From Pollutimonas bauzanensis (GTDB taxonomy: Bacteria > Pseudomonadota > Gammaproteobacteria > Burkholderiales > Burkholderiaceae_B), in the NCBI RefSeq assembly GCF_900129885.1, contig NZ_FQXE01000002.1, positions 434,001 through 498,000 on the forward strand: a stretch of 64,000 nucleotides of DNA, given 5' to 3'. A program made the position numbers and the translations under genes. Under the pieces are notes generated by a model, which was not told where the DNA came from, did no database searches, and saw only the letters and a list, made by a program, of their open reading frames with translations. Every line of letters begins with the position of its first letter. The stretch's first letter is position 1. Below are positions 26,494 to 34,896 of this stretch, piece by piece.

Positions 26494-27985
26494 TCAACCC
26501 TTGACCTGGGCGGCCGCCTGCTCTCCGGCACGGCGACCGAAGGTCGCTCCACGCAGCACGGACGTGGCGCCCGGATATCGGCCGTAATAAATCCCCGCCG
26601 TTTCCCCGGCGGCATATAAGCCAGGGAGCGCGGAACCGGCTTGCGTCACTACCTGGGCATTGGTATTGACTTTGAGCCCCCCGAAGGTAAAAGTGTTGGC
26701 CGAAGTAATGGGGTACGCGTGAAAGGGCGCCGGGGTACGCGTGAAAGGGCGCCGTATCCAGGGGCACGGCGTAGTTCGACTTCGGCGGGGTCAAACCGAC
26801 GGTGGATAGCCCATCCATGGCTTCAGGATTGAACGTGCCATCCCGGCAGCAGCGGTTATATTCATCGACCGTGCGTTGCGCGGCCTCGCCATCGAAGCCG
26901 AGGCGGTCACCGAGCGTCCTGATGTCTGCTGCGCTTTCCGGCGGCTGATCCGTGCGCACCGTGCGGCGCCAGTTATTGATGCTGTTGATCTTGTCGTCCA
27001 GGATGCAGTAGGCAATGCCCTTCTTCTGCTCCGCAATCGTGCGGACGGCCTCCTCATAGCATGCATCGATCGGACCGGGCGCCTCATCCAGGAAACGTTT
27101 GCCCTGCCGATTGACCAGCACCCCATAAGGGTAGACCATCACCAGCGGTTCCGATGCACTGGAACGCGGATCGATCGGCTGCCCGTGATACTCCGCATAG
27201 TCGCCCGCCGGCGCGGCGCCGGCGCGCAAGGCCATTTGGATGCCTTCGCCCTTGTTGTAATAGCCGCCTCTCGAAATAGGCCGCAGGAAACGGCCCTTGG
27301 CGCCGATATAGCGCACCACCATTTCGGGGTTGCCCTGGAAGCCGCCGCAAGCCAGAATCACCGGCCCGCCTTCAAAGCGGATAGGCTGGTTTTGCACGTC
27401 CGTGGCCACCAACCCGCAGACCACGCCCGAGTCGGACTGGATAAGCTCCTTGGCGGTAATCTCGTAGAAAAACTGCACCCCCAGTTTTTCGGCGCATGCC
27501 GTGAGGGTCTCGACCAGTTGCAAGCCTCCGCCGACCACCGCGATGCGCGGCGACGGTCGCGGAATCAGCCCGTAGAAACCCGTGCCGCCGAACTGAATAC
27601 CGTGGCTCTTGAGCCAGGCGATGACATCGGGCACCGAATCCACGAAAAAGGAAATCAGCTCGGGATCAGTGAAGGGCAGCGCTCGCACCAAAGGGGGCCA
27701 GTTCTCGTAATCCAGTACCGTGGCGGCCTGGAAATCGGGCTGGATGTAGTAGCCGCTGTTCTCCATTAGCAGCGTCTCGAAGTCGCCGGAGACTTCCTGC
27801 TCGTTCTTCATGCGCAGGCAGGCCTCGGTATAGCGCGTATTGCCGCCGCGCTCATCATAGGTCGAGCGTTCCAGGACCGCCACTTTCGCTCCGGATTCGG
27901 CCGCCGCCACCGCGGCGCTCAGCCCAGCCACCCCGCAACCCACTACTATCACATCAAAGTTGTGAATATTCTGTCCCATCCTCAT
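26494..27985 (-). pseudogene. TcuA-like FAD flavoprotein gene, frameshifted by a 22-bp tandem duplication
   Basis: The N-terminal part is intact: FAD motif VVGCGVAGLSAAVAA, ERGGNTRYTEA, and the domain up to APFHAYP. A perfect 22-bp duplication at 26710-26753 then shifts the frame by one. Removing one copy restores the expected C-terminus, ITSANTFTFGGLKVN, then LYAAGETAGIYYG and GATSVLRGATFGR, ending at the TGA at 26494. As it stands the C-terminal FAD-binding segment is lost and translation would run on into the Bug gene frame. The intact paralogue at 3789-5234 is closely similar. It would otherwise be the first gene of the Bug-PrpD-PrpD operon. A sequencing or assembly artefact cannot be excluded. 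Confidence 0.88.
26710..26753. repeat. Perfect 22-bp tandem duplication inside the flavoprotein gene
   Basis: The unit, GGGGTACGCG followed by TGAAAGGGCGCC, occurs at 26710-26731 and again at 26732-26753 with no mismatch. Its length is not a multiple of three and it causes the frameshift described for the pseudogene. Confidence 0.95.
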
Positions 27986-28092
27986 ATCCTTTTTTTAATC
28001 CATCAGCCACGACAAAGCATTCACCATATGCTTAGTGCATGCAGGTCATCTTACCGATTCCCCTGCCCCCTCTCAATTGATTATTTTTGTAA

Positions 28093-28117
28093 AATGCATG
28101 ACTGCCAATCATGCATT
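28093..28117. promoter_or_regulatory. Perfect inverted repeat upstream of the flavoprotein operon
   Basis: AATGCATGA-N7-TCATGCATT has two exact 9-bp arms. It lies about 110 bp before the flavoprotein start in the 283-bp gap 27986-28268, which otherwise holds no gene. It could be an operator for the flavoprotein-Bug-PrpD operon, or a hairpin at the end of the Old Yellow Enzyme transcript; a T-tract is not obvious on the minus strand. Confidence 0.45.
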
Positions 28118-28268
28118 GGGCAGGGCTGGCGTTCAAACGCCACCCCATGGATGAACAGATTTCATGCAAGGATATTTGTCGCGCAAACCGGAAAAGAATG
28201 CGAACCGCCGGCTCGACCGGTCTTGCAAGCGGTGGCAAGAACAGCAGCCGGGCGCCGCAGAACGGAAT

Positions 28269-29489
28269 TTATATACGCTGCGCCAACTCGTCATCGGCGG
28301 CGGATGCGACGCCGATACCGCTATTGACCGGCAGCCGGGCCACTACTTCCCTTCGAATCAACCGGTTCGACTGGCTCTCGGGCAGCAACTGGTAGCCGTC
28401 CTCGCCCATCAGTTCGCGGGCGGCGCGCGCCGGCCAGTTGGGATCCCAGATCAATTCGCGAGCCAGCGCCACCAGATCGGCCCGGCCTTCGCGGAGGATC
28501 TGCTCAGCCTGGTTCGCGCGCGTGATCAGCCCGACCGCCATAGTGGCGATATTCGCCTGTCGGCGCACCTGCGCGGCAAACTCCACCTGATAGCCGGGGA
28601 CACGGCGCACGATAGGCATGGACGAATCGCCGGAGATGCCGCCCGAGGAGCAATCCACCACGTCCACACCCCGTTCGCGCAACGCACAGGCCAGCGCGAC
28701 GGTGTCCTCGATGCCCCACGCGCCACCCTTGCCATCGACAGCTGAAACCCGAAAGAATAGCGGCAGGGTCGCCGGCCAGGCGCGGCGAACCGTTTCCGCG
28801 ATCTCGAGAGCCATGCGCATCCTGGCCTCGCGGCTGCCACCGTAACCGTCGGTTCTGTGATTCATCACGGGTGAAAGAAACTGATGAATCAGATAGCCGT
28901 GGGCGCCGTGGATCTCCAGAACCTCATATCCGGCGTCGAGCGCGCGCAGCGTCGCGTCGCGCCAGCATTGCAGATGCGCGCGGATGTCGCTTGCGTCCAT
29001 GACGCGGACCTTGGGCCACGCTCCCTGCGCAGGAAGCGCGCTGGGCACGAGGCATTCCCATGGCTTCATGCCGGCATGCGCATCCTCGTCCGTCAGCCGC
29101 CGCCAATCGTGCTCGGCATCATGACAGGAGCCTCTTCCGCCCGCATGCCCCAGCTGGACGCCGGGACTGGCGCCTTGCGCCTTGATGAAATCCGTGATGC
29201 GGCGGTAGCTTGCGATGTGGGAGTCGTTCCATAGGCCGGCGCAAGCGTAGCTCTTGCGGCCCGCAGCTTCGATGGCAGTTTCCTCTCCGAACACCAGCGC
29301 GGCGCCGCCGACAGCGAACTTGCCGAAGTTGACCAGTTGCCAATCGCCGGGGGCGCCGTCCTGCGATTCGTACTGGCACATGGGCGAGGCGACAATGCGA
29401 TTGCGCAGCGTCAGGGAGCGTATCTTCAGCGGCGTCAAGAGCAGGGGAGCCGCGCCGTCGGACATGACTTCGGTAGGCGTATGTACCAT
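28269..29489 (-). CDS. NADH:flavin oxidoreductase, Old Yellow Enzyme family (YqjM-like)
   Basis: 406 residues in a TIM-barrel ene-reductase of the YqjM class. C38 in RIVASPMCQY matches the redox-tuning cysteine, Q112/H115 are in VQLGHAGGRG, and substrate-binding H194/H197 are in EIHGAHGYLIHQF, followed by NHRTDGYGGS. It uses FMN and NAD(P)H to reduce activated C=C bonds or nitro groups. It is the last gene of the ABC transporter-nitrilase-aldoxime dehydratase operon, 46 bp after the dehydratase. A role in reducing an unsaturated nitrile or a nitro precursor is inferred from that position. The second ATG at 29465 is an alternative start. Confidence 0.92.
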   Translation of the reverse strand: MVHTPTEVMSDGAAPLLLTPLKIRSLTLRNRIVASPMCQYESQDGAPGDWQLVNFGKFAVGGAALVFGEETAIEAAGRKSYACAGLWNDSHIASYRRITDFIKAQGASPGVQLGHAGGRGSCHDAEHDWRRLTDEDAHAGMKPWECLVPSALPAQGAWPKVRVMDASDIRAHLQCWRDATLRALDAGYEVLEIHGAHGYLIHQFLSPVMNHRTDGYGGSREARMRMALEIAETVRRAWPATLPLFFRVSAVDGKGGAWGIEDTVALACALRERGVDVVDCSSGGISGDSSMPIVRRVPGYQVEFAAQVRRQANIATMAVGLITRANQAEQILREGRADLVALARELIWDPNWPARAARELMGEDGYQLLPESQSNRLIRREVVARLPVNSGIGVASAADDELAQRI

Positions 29490-29535
29490 ATGCTGTATCC
29501 ATGAAATGGTCTATAGGATACACAATACCGCCGAC

Positions 29536-30600
29536 CTACTCCTTGCGGCTTTGCCAGACTTCACCGTATGGCAGCATCCCTGTCGCCGGGTGGCAGTTTA
29601 CATACTCGAAGCAATTGCCTTGCATCAACACGAACAACTCGTGCCATGTCACGACTTCGCGCTTTTCCTTATAAAGACGATTCATGGCGATGGCATGGCG
29701 GTAAATGTCCAGATGCGTTTCATGCGTCGCGGCCCATTCCTCGAGCTTTTGCAACGATACAAACGCGCCCAGCACTGAAGTTTCAGCGCGCGCTGTGCCA
29801 TCTTCGCTCAGGTTCGTCATGATGCGCAGCGACAGGCAGCCCGTATCAGGCTTGTTATTGGCCAGGTAGCTCATACCCCGGTGCAGTTTTGGCTGCAGGC
29901 TTTCCATATAGTCATCGAGCTGGGCCTGGCCGGCGCCCTCCCAATACTGGCCGGAGCGCAGAATCGTGACGTTATGCGGCACCAGGACCATCAAGTGCGC
30001 GCCGTGGGAAGCCGGCTCCGTTCGCGGAATCGGACTTTTCCCATAGGGGCTGTCCAGGGGGTCGATCGCCGACACCGGAAGACGGTCGCGCGCGGCGCCA
30101 AAAAAACCGTTGGTGGTGATGGGCACAATGACGGAATCCGCCGTCCTGCTGAATCCGATGCGGTATTCAGGCCCCGAATAAATCGTTTCGTGGCGGTCGT
30201 ATGGCACGACTATCGCCTCGCACCAATAGCCGTACTCGCCCTCGAGCCGCTCTTGGGCGGACAGCCATTGCTTGAAGCCGCTCTCGATCAGCCATTTGGC
30301 ATACCGGGTCGGATCCGTCCAATAAGCGACGAGTATCCCATTGGTGTAGCCGGCATCGTCATGGCAGCGCATGGTTTCCAGGGATTCCGGGCCGCTGCCG
30401 CTATCCAGCTTTTGTCTCAGCAAGTCATAGAAGGCCTGCTCCGCAGGCCATTCCAATGACTTTCCTTGTACACCAAAATAGACGCTGACGAGCGTGGGCA
30501 CTGGGCGCGTCCAACGCAAGGAATAGCGCGGCGCGGCTGGCTGGTGGCCTTCGGGCCGGCGCGCCGCTACTGTTCTTTCGTATTCGATGTGAAAAGGCAT
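29536..30600 (-). CDS. oxd: Haem-containing aldoxime dehydratase
   Basis: 354 residues, the usual length of aldoxime dehydratases, which convert R-CH=N-OH to a nitrile on a ferrous haem. Residues matching the characterised enzymes are the proximal haem histidine region ATHETHLDI (H293/H296), the distal catalytic histidine in VTWHEL (H320), a serine in RSGQYW (216) and an arginine in AARDRLP. The EYRIGFSRTAD and GNCFEYVNCHPATGMLPYGE segments are also characteristic. It is nine bases downstream of a nitrilase, so aldoxime to nitrile to acid is encoded by adjacent genes. Cytoplasmic. Whether it prefers aryl or alkyl aldoximes cannot be read from sequence. Confidence 0.93.
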   Translation of the reverse strand: MPFHIEYERTVAARRPEGHQPAAPRYSLRWTRPVPTLVSVYFGVQGKSLEWPAEQAFYDLLRQKLDSGSGPESLETMRCHDDAGYTNGILVAYWTDPTRYAKWLIESGFKQWLSAQERLEGEYGYWCEAIVVPYDRHETIYSGPEYRIGFSRTADSVIVPITTNGFFGAARDRLPVSAIDPLDSPYGKSPIPRTEPASHGAHLMVLVPHNVTILRSGQYWEGAGQAQLDDYMESLQPKLHRGMSYLANNKPDTGCLSLRIMTNLSEDGTARAETSVLGAFVSLQKLEEWAATHETHLDIYRHAIAMNRLYKEKREVVTWHELFVLMQGNCFEYVNCHPATGMLPYGEVWQSRKE

Positions 30601-30609
30601 GTCAATGTC

Positions 30610-31551
30610 TCACTGTGATGATGCGGATGCCGACTGCACCGCAAGCATAGGCCGGTCTTCAACGGTCAGGCGGAAAACGTCCGGCCTGGCGTAATGCCCC
30701 ACGACGTCGAAGTCGAACTTGCTGCGCGCCAGATCGGCGGTATCGAGCTCAGCCACCAGTATGGTCTCGCCCGAAAAATCGGGACCTGCGACGATTTTGC
30801 CGTAAGGATCCACAATGACGCTGCCGCCGCGCATCAAGACATCGCCTGGCGCATCCGTGATGTGGTTCTTGAGCGCGTCGGAAACGTCGCCGCGTTTAAG
30901 GTACTGACACGCCGAAAGCACAAAACAGCGGCCTTCCAGCGCCACATGCTGCATCGTGGGAACCCAGGTGTCCCGGTCGTCGGCGGTCGGCGCGCAGTAG
31001 ATCGCCACGTGCTTGTCATACATTGCTGTACGCAACAGGGGCATGTAATTTTCCCAACAGATGACGGCGCCCATATTCCCCCAGGGAGTCGGCACGGCCG
31101 TGAGGGTCGATCCGTCCCCAAACCCCCAGCACAGACGCTCGGCGGCGGTAGGCATAAGCTTGCGATGCTTACCCATGAGCCCGCCGTCTTTGCCAAAGAA
31201 TAAGGCCGTGCAGTAAAGCGTGCCGCCGTCCCGTTCGATGACGCCCATGGTCACGAACGTGCCGGCGTCGCGTGCCGCTTGCGCCAAGATCTCGGTTTCC
31301 GGACCCGGCACCGCGATGGCTTGTTCAAAGTACCAGCGGAATTCTTCCCGGCCGGCGGCGGTGCGCATGCCAACGGCGATCTCGAAGTTCGCGCCTTTGG
31401 GGTAGCCGCCGATAAACGCTTCGGGGAACACCGCGACGTCGACGCCTTTGCGTCCGCACTCGGCGATAAGCTTGGCAGCCTTTTCGACGCTGGCCTGCGT
31501 GTCTCCCGCTATGGGCGAGGCTTGTACTACTGCTGCTAAAAACTGCGACAT
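30610..31551 (-). CDS. Nitrilase
   Basis: 313 residues with the Glu-Lys-Cys triad of the nitrilase superfamily: E44 in VFPEAFIGGYP, K131 in HRKLMPT and C165 in VICWENYMPLLR. The CWENYMP pattern marks true nitrilases rather than amidases. It hydrolyses a nitrile to the carboxylic acid and ammonia. AAGGAG precedes the ATG. It is 13 bp after the LivF gene and 9 bp before the aldoxime dehydratase, making one transcription unit with both. It gives the host a nitrogen source as well as the acid. Confidence 0.96.
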   Translation of the reverse strand: MSQFLAAVVQASPIAGDTQASVEKAAKLIAECGRKGVDVAVFPEAFIGGYPKGANFEIAVGMRTAAGREEFRWYFEQAIAVPGPETEILAQAARDAGTFVTMGVIERDGGTLYCTALFFGKDGGLMGKHRKLMPTAAERLCWGFGDGSTLTAVPTPWGNMGAVICWENYMPLLRTAMYDKHVAIYCAPTADDRDTWVPTMQHVALEGRCFVLSACQYLKRGDVSDALKNHITDAPGDVLMRGGSVIVDPYGKIVAGPDFSGETILVAELDTADLARSKFDFDVVGHYARPDVFRLTVEDRPMLAVQSASASSQ

Positions 31552-31564
31552 CTGATTCGACTCC

Positions 31565-32266
31565 TTAAATTCCCAAATATGTGCGACGGATTTCGTCGTT
31601 GGATTCCAGCTGATCGGCGGTGCCTTCCATGGCGATGCGCCCGCTTTCCAGCACGTAGGCTCGACCCACTACCTTTAGCGCGCTGGCGACGTTCTGCTCG
31701 ATAAGCAAAACCGCAATTCCTTCCTGGTTCACTTTCATGATGGCGCTATGCACCTCGTCCACCATCATCGGGGCCAGTCCATGGCTGGGCTCGTCAAGCA
31801 GCAGCAGGCGCGGATCCGCTATGAGCGCCCGCCCTATCGCCACCATCTGTTGCTCGCCGCCGGACAGTGTGCCCGCCGCCTGAGCACGGCGCTCTTGCAG
31901 ACGCGGGAACAGCTCGTAGCAACGCTGTATGCTTGCCTCGAGATCCGACTTGCGGCGGTGATAGCCGCCCAAAAGCAGGTTCTCGTATACCGACATCTCG
32001 GGAAAGACGTGGCGCCCTTCTGGAACGCAGGCAATACCCATGGCGACCCGCCGGTGCGCCGGTACTTGCGCAAGGTCTTGGCCATGCAGTGTCATGCGCC
32101 CCTGCGTACGGGGCAGAAGCCCGCAAATCGCCTTGATGATGCTGGTTTTTCCCGCAGTATTTGCGCCCAGTATCGCGACGGTCTCGCCTTCGTTGACGTG
32201 CAAAGATACGTCGTGCAGTATCGGCCGCGGGCCATAGCCGCCCGAAAGCTTAATTATGTCTAGCAT
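31565..32266 (-). CDS. livF: LIV-type ABC transporter ATP-binding protein (LivF-like), aldoxime operon
   Basis: 233 residues. The Walker A reads GANTAGKTS (34-42), where most LivF proteins have GANGAGKTT; the G-x4-GK-T/S pattern is kept. The signature is LSGGEQQM and Walker B RLLLLDEPSHGLAP. The ATG at 32266 overlaps the LivG gene end by 17 bp and has GGGAGG upstream, so translation is coupled. It powers import with LivG across the inner membrane. Position before nitrilase suggests the substrate is an aldoxime, nitrile or a product rather than branched-chain amino acids. Confidence 0.94.
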   Translation of the reverse strand: MLDIIKLSGGYGPRPILHDVSLHVNEGETVAILGANTAGKTSIIKAICGLLPRTQGRMTLHGQDLAQVPAHRRVAMGIACVPEGRHVFPEMSVYENLLLGGYHRRKSDLEASIQRCYELFPRLQERRAQAAGTLSGGEQQMVAIGRALIADPRLLLLDEPSHGLAPMMVDEVHSAIMKVNQEGIAVLLIEQNVASALKVVGRAYVLESGRIAMEGTADQLESNDEIRRTYLGI

Positions 32267-32978
32267 GCTCGCCTCCCAGATAAGCCGCGACAACGTCCGG
32301 GTTGACGGACACCTCGGCCGGGGTGCCGTCGGCAATCAACTTGCCGAAGTTCAATACGAGCAGACGTTCCGACAGGCGCATGATGGCCCGCATATGATGT
32401 TCGACAACGATCAATGTCAACCCATCGCGATCGCGCAACTCGCGCAACGTCGCGATGACCGTATCCATCTCGAGCGGCGTCAACGCGGCCATCACTTCAT
32501 CCAGCAGCAAAATGCGCGGCTGTGTTGCCAAGGCGCGGGCGACTTCGCCAAGCGCGCGCTGAGGGAAGGTAAGGCTGTCCACGTCAACGTCCGCGATATT
32601 GCGCAGGCCAACGCGATCGAGGCAGTCCAGCGCCAAAGCACGCGCCTCGCGCACTGGATGGCGTAGCAGGCCGGCGGTGGTCACGTTGTCGAGCAATGAC
32701 ATTTCCGGAAACAAGGCCGTGTTTTGAAATGTCTTTGTCATGCCTTGACGCGCAATAACGTGGGGACGCTTTCCGCTGACGTGCTGCCCGTCGAAAAGCA
32801 CATGCCCGCTAGTCGGCCGGTGCAGCCCCACGAGCATGCTGAACAGAGTTGTCTTGCCGGCGCCGTTAGGTCCGATCAACCCGATGATCTCTTTCGGCTG
32901 AACGGCGAACGAGACCTTATCCACCGCCACCAGCCCGCCGAAACGGACCGTTAGCTGATTTGCTTGCAATATCGTCAT
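32250..32978 (-). CDS. livG: LIV-type ABC transporter ATP-binding protein (LivG-like), aldoxime operon
   Basis: 242 residues. Walker A is GPNGAGKTT and Walker B ILLLDEVMAAL. The signature loop reads LTFPQRALGEVARAL instead of the canonical LSGGQ, an odd loss of both glycines that would be expected to weaken ATP hydrolysis unless the partner LivF site compensates. It overlaps LivM by four bases (ATGA) and LivF by 17, typical of translational coupling. Length is normal for LivG. Confidence 0.92.
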   Translation of the reverse strand: MTILQANQLTVRFGGLVAVDKVSFAVQPKEIIGLIGPNGAGKTTLFSMLVGLHRPTSGHVLFDGQHVSGKRPHVIARQGMTKTFQNTALFPEMSLLDNVTTAGLLRHPVREARALALDCLDRVGLRNIADVDVDSLTFPQRALGEVARALATQPRILLLDEVMAALTPLEMDTVIATLRELRDRDGLTLIVVEHHMRAIMRLSERLLVLNFGKLIADGTPAEVSVNPDVVAAYLGGEHARHN

Positions 32979-33997
32979 GATTTCCCCGCCGCGCTTTGCC
33001 GCGCCGTGGCGAGCGCATTTGCGCTGCCATCGGCCTCTGTCCGCTGCTTGCCGCGCCGCGGCTGGAAAATCGACACCAGCCCGCGTGGCCGCAGCACTAC
33101 GATCGCCACCAGCGCCACCCCAAAGATGAATGGGGCGATACCTGCGGCATTGTTCGAAAAGTATCCAATCAGAAACTCTTCCAGCGGAACGACGATCAAC
33201 GCCCCGATGATAGGCCCGGCCAATGTGCCGACCCCGCCCACAATCGCAATCAGCGCGGCGCGTATCGATATGTGGGCAACACTGAAGACGCTTTCGGGAT
33301 CGAAAAAGAAAGTGAACTGCGCGAACAAGGTACCGGTCGCCGCGGTGAGCGCCGCCGAAATGAGGGCGCCCATCAGCTTGACCTTGAGGGTGTTGACGCC
33401 CGAGACCTCGGCGGCTTCCTCGTTTTCACGCACGGCGCGCAACAGGTAACCCATGCGGCCGTAGGCCAGGTAGGCAAATACGCCCGACACGATGATGAAC
33501 AGGCCGACGAACAGGTATATATAGTTACCCGCGCCGCGGAACTGCATCATCGCCCAGGAATCGCCCACAAAGGGAACTGAAATCCCCTGCGGACCGCCCG
33601 TAACGCTTGACATTGACGTCGCCAGAATACGGCAAGCCTCGCCGAATGCCAGCGTGGCCAAGGCGAAGTAAGGCCCTTTCAATCGCATGGTAGGCAGGGA
33701 CAGCAGCAATGCCGCGAGCATCGCGAACACCATGCCGACCAGAATACCTAGCCATGGCGAAATCCCCCACATCACCTGCAACACCGTGGAGGAATATGCC
33801 CCGATGCCAAAAAAGGCGGCGTGGCCCAGAGATATCTGGTTTGCCAGCCCACCCACGATATTCCAGCATTGGCCCAGCGTCGCGGCCAGAAGCACCAGGC
33901 ATACGACGCGCGCCGCATAGCCGCGTGGGTCCAGCACATTGGCCAGCACGACGGCGATTATGGAGATCGCCAGGACCAATAATAATGAGCGCTTCAT
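32975..33997 (-). CDS. livM: LIV-type ABC transporter permease (LivM-like), aldoxime operon
   Basis: 340 residues and about nine membrane segments. Family marks are the NIVGGLANQISLGHAAFFGIGAY stretch near the N-terminus, the ATPase-docking loop after AVRENEEAAEVSGV, and GGVGTLAGPIIGA. The C-terminus is basic and cytoplasmic. Four-base overlaps with LivH and LivG show it belongs in a tight operon. It forms the inner-membrane channel with LivH. Confidence 0.94.
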   Translation of the reverse strand: MKRSLLLVLAISIIAVVLANVLDPRGYAARVVCLVLLAATLGQCWNIVGGLANQISLGHAAFFGIGAYSSTVLQVMWGISPWLGILVGMVFAMLAALLLSLPTMRLKGPYFALATLAFGEACRILATSMSSVTGGPQGISVPFVGDSWAMMQFRGAGNYIYLFVGLFIIVSGVFAYLAYGRMGYLLRAVRENEEAAEVSGVNTLKVKLMGALISAALTAATGTLFAQFTFFFDPESVFSVAHISIRAALIAIVGGVGTLAGPIIGALIVVPLEEFLIGYFSNNAAGIAPFIFGVALVAIVVLRPRGLVSIFQPRRGKQRTEADGSANALATARQSAAGKS

Positions 33998-34860
33998 CGT
34001 GCGACCCTCCCCAGCAGCCCTTGGGGACGGAAGGCCAGGACCGTAATGAATACCACGAACAGGACCAGATTCTGTAGTTGTATGGGCATGAACAGTGTAG
34101 ACACTGACTGGATGATGCCCACGATAATGCCCCCTACCAGCGCGCCCTGGACGCTACCGAGGCCTCCAAGAACCACCACCGTAAACATGAGCACGACAAA
34201 CTGGGCGCCGGCCGTGGGGCTGACCGCCGTATACGAGAGGATGATGCCGCCCCCGAACGCCGTCAGCCCGGTGCCCAGCCCGAATGCAATGGTGTATATA
34301 AAACGCGTGTCGATGCCGAACAGCTGCGCCGCGTCGCGGTTCTGCGAGGTTGCCCGAATCGCCCGGCCTGTCCAGGTATGGTTGAGCAGCCAGCCCAGCA
34401 GCAGCGACATCGCCAGCGCCGATACAAAAGCGACCACATATGGCACAGACAGGAAAATGGGGCCGATTTCGAACGCCATGGTCTGGTAGGGAGTTCTGAC
34501 CGACCGGAAATCGGAGCCGAAAATCAGCAGGGCGCCATTTTCGAGCACGGCAAGCAAGCCGACCGTAAGGAAAATCTGGGCCACCGGCGACGCGTCCAGA
34601 ATATACTGGACGAACAAGCGCTGACACAGCGCGCCGAGCAAGAATCCCACGCCTAGCGCAATGAAGGCGCCGAAAATCGGATCCAGGCCCAGATAGGACC
34701 AGGCAAACCAGGCGGCGTACATGCCCACCATCAGGAATTCGGCCTGTGCGAAATTGACGATCTTGAGGACGCCGAAGACGAGCGACAGCCCGACGGCAAT
34801 GACGCCGTAGACGCCGCCAATCAAGATACCGTCAACCAGTGTCTGTATAAACGCTGACAT
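33994..34860 (-). CDS. livH: LIV-type ABC transporter permease (LivH-like), aldoxime operon
   Basis: 288 residues, standard for LivH, with membrane segments throughout. It starts MSAFIQTLVDGILIGGVYGV and carries VNFAQAEFLMVGMYA plus the GGLGSVQGALVGG motif. It overlaps LivM by four bases and follows the solute-binding protein gene by 36 bp. It is the second half of the transport channel. Confidence 0.94.
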   Translation of the reverse strand: MSAFIQTLVDGILIGGVYGVIAVGLSLVFGVLKIVNFAQAEFLMVGMYAAWFAWSYLGLDPIFGAFIALGVGFLLGALCQRLFVQYILDASPVAQIFLTVGLLAVLENGALLIFGSDFRSVRTPYQTMAFEIGPIFLSVPYVVAFVSALAMSLLLGWLLNHTWTGRAIRATSQNRDAAQLFGIDTRFIYTIAFGLGTGLTAFGGGIILSYTAVSPTAGAQFVVLMFTVVVLGGLGSVQGALVGGIIVGIIQSVSTLFMPIQLQNLVLFVVFITVLAFRPQGLLGRVAR

Positions 34861-34896
34861 GTCACCCGGCCCCTTTTTGCATTAAGACGATAGAAG

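Noticed and set aside
25466-27985. An uninterrupted 839-codon frame joining flavoprotein and Bug receptor
   Set aside because: The middle about 100 codons resemble neither family, the expected flavoprotein C-terminus is in the next frame after a 22-bp duplication, and the Bug part has its own signal peptide and ribosome binding site. It is a frameshift product, not a designed fusion.
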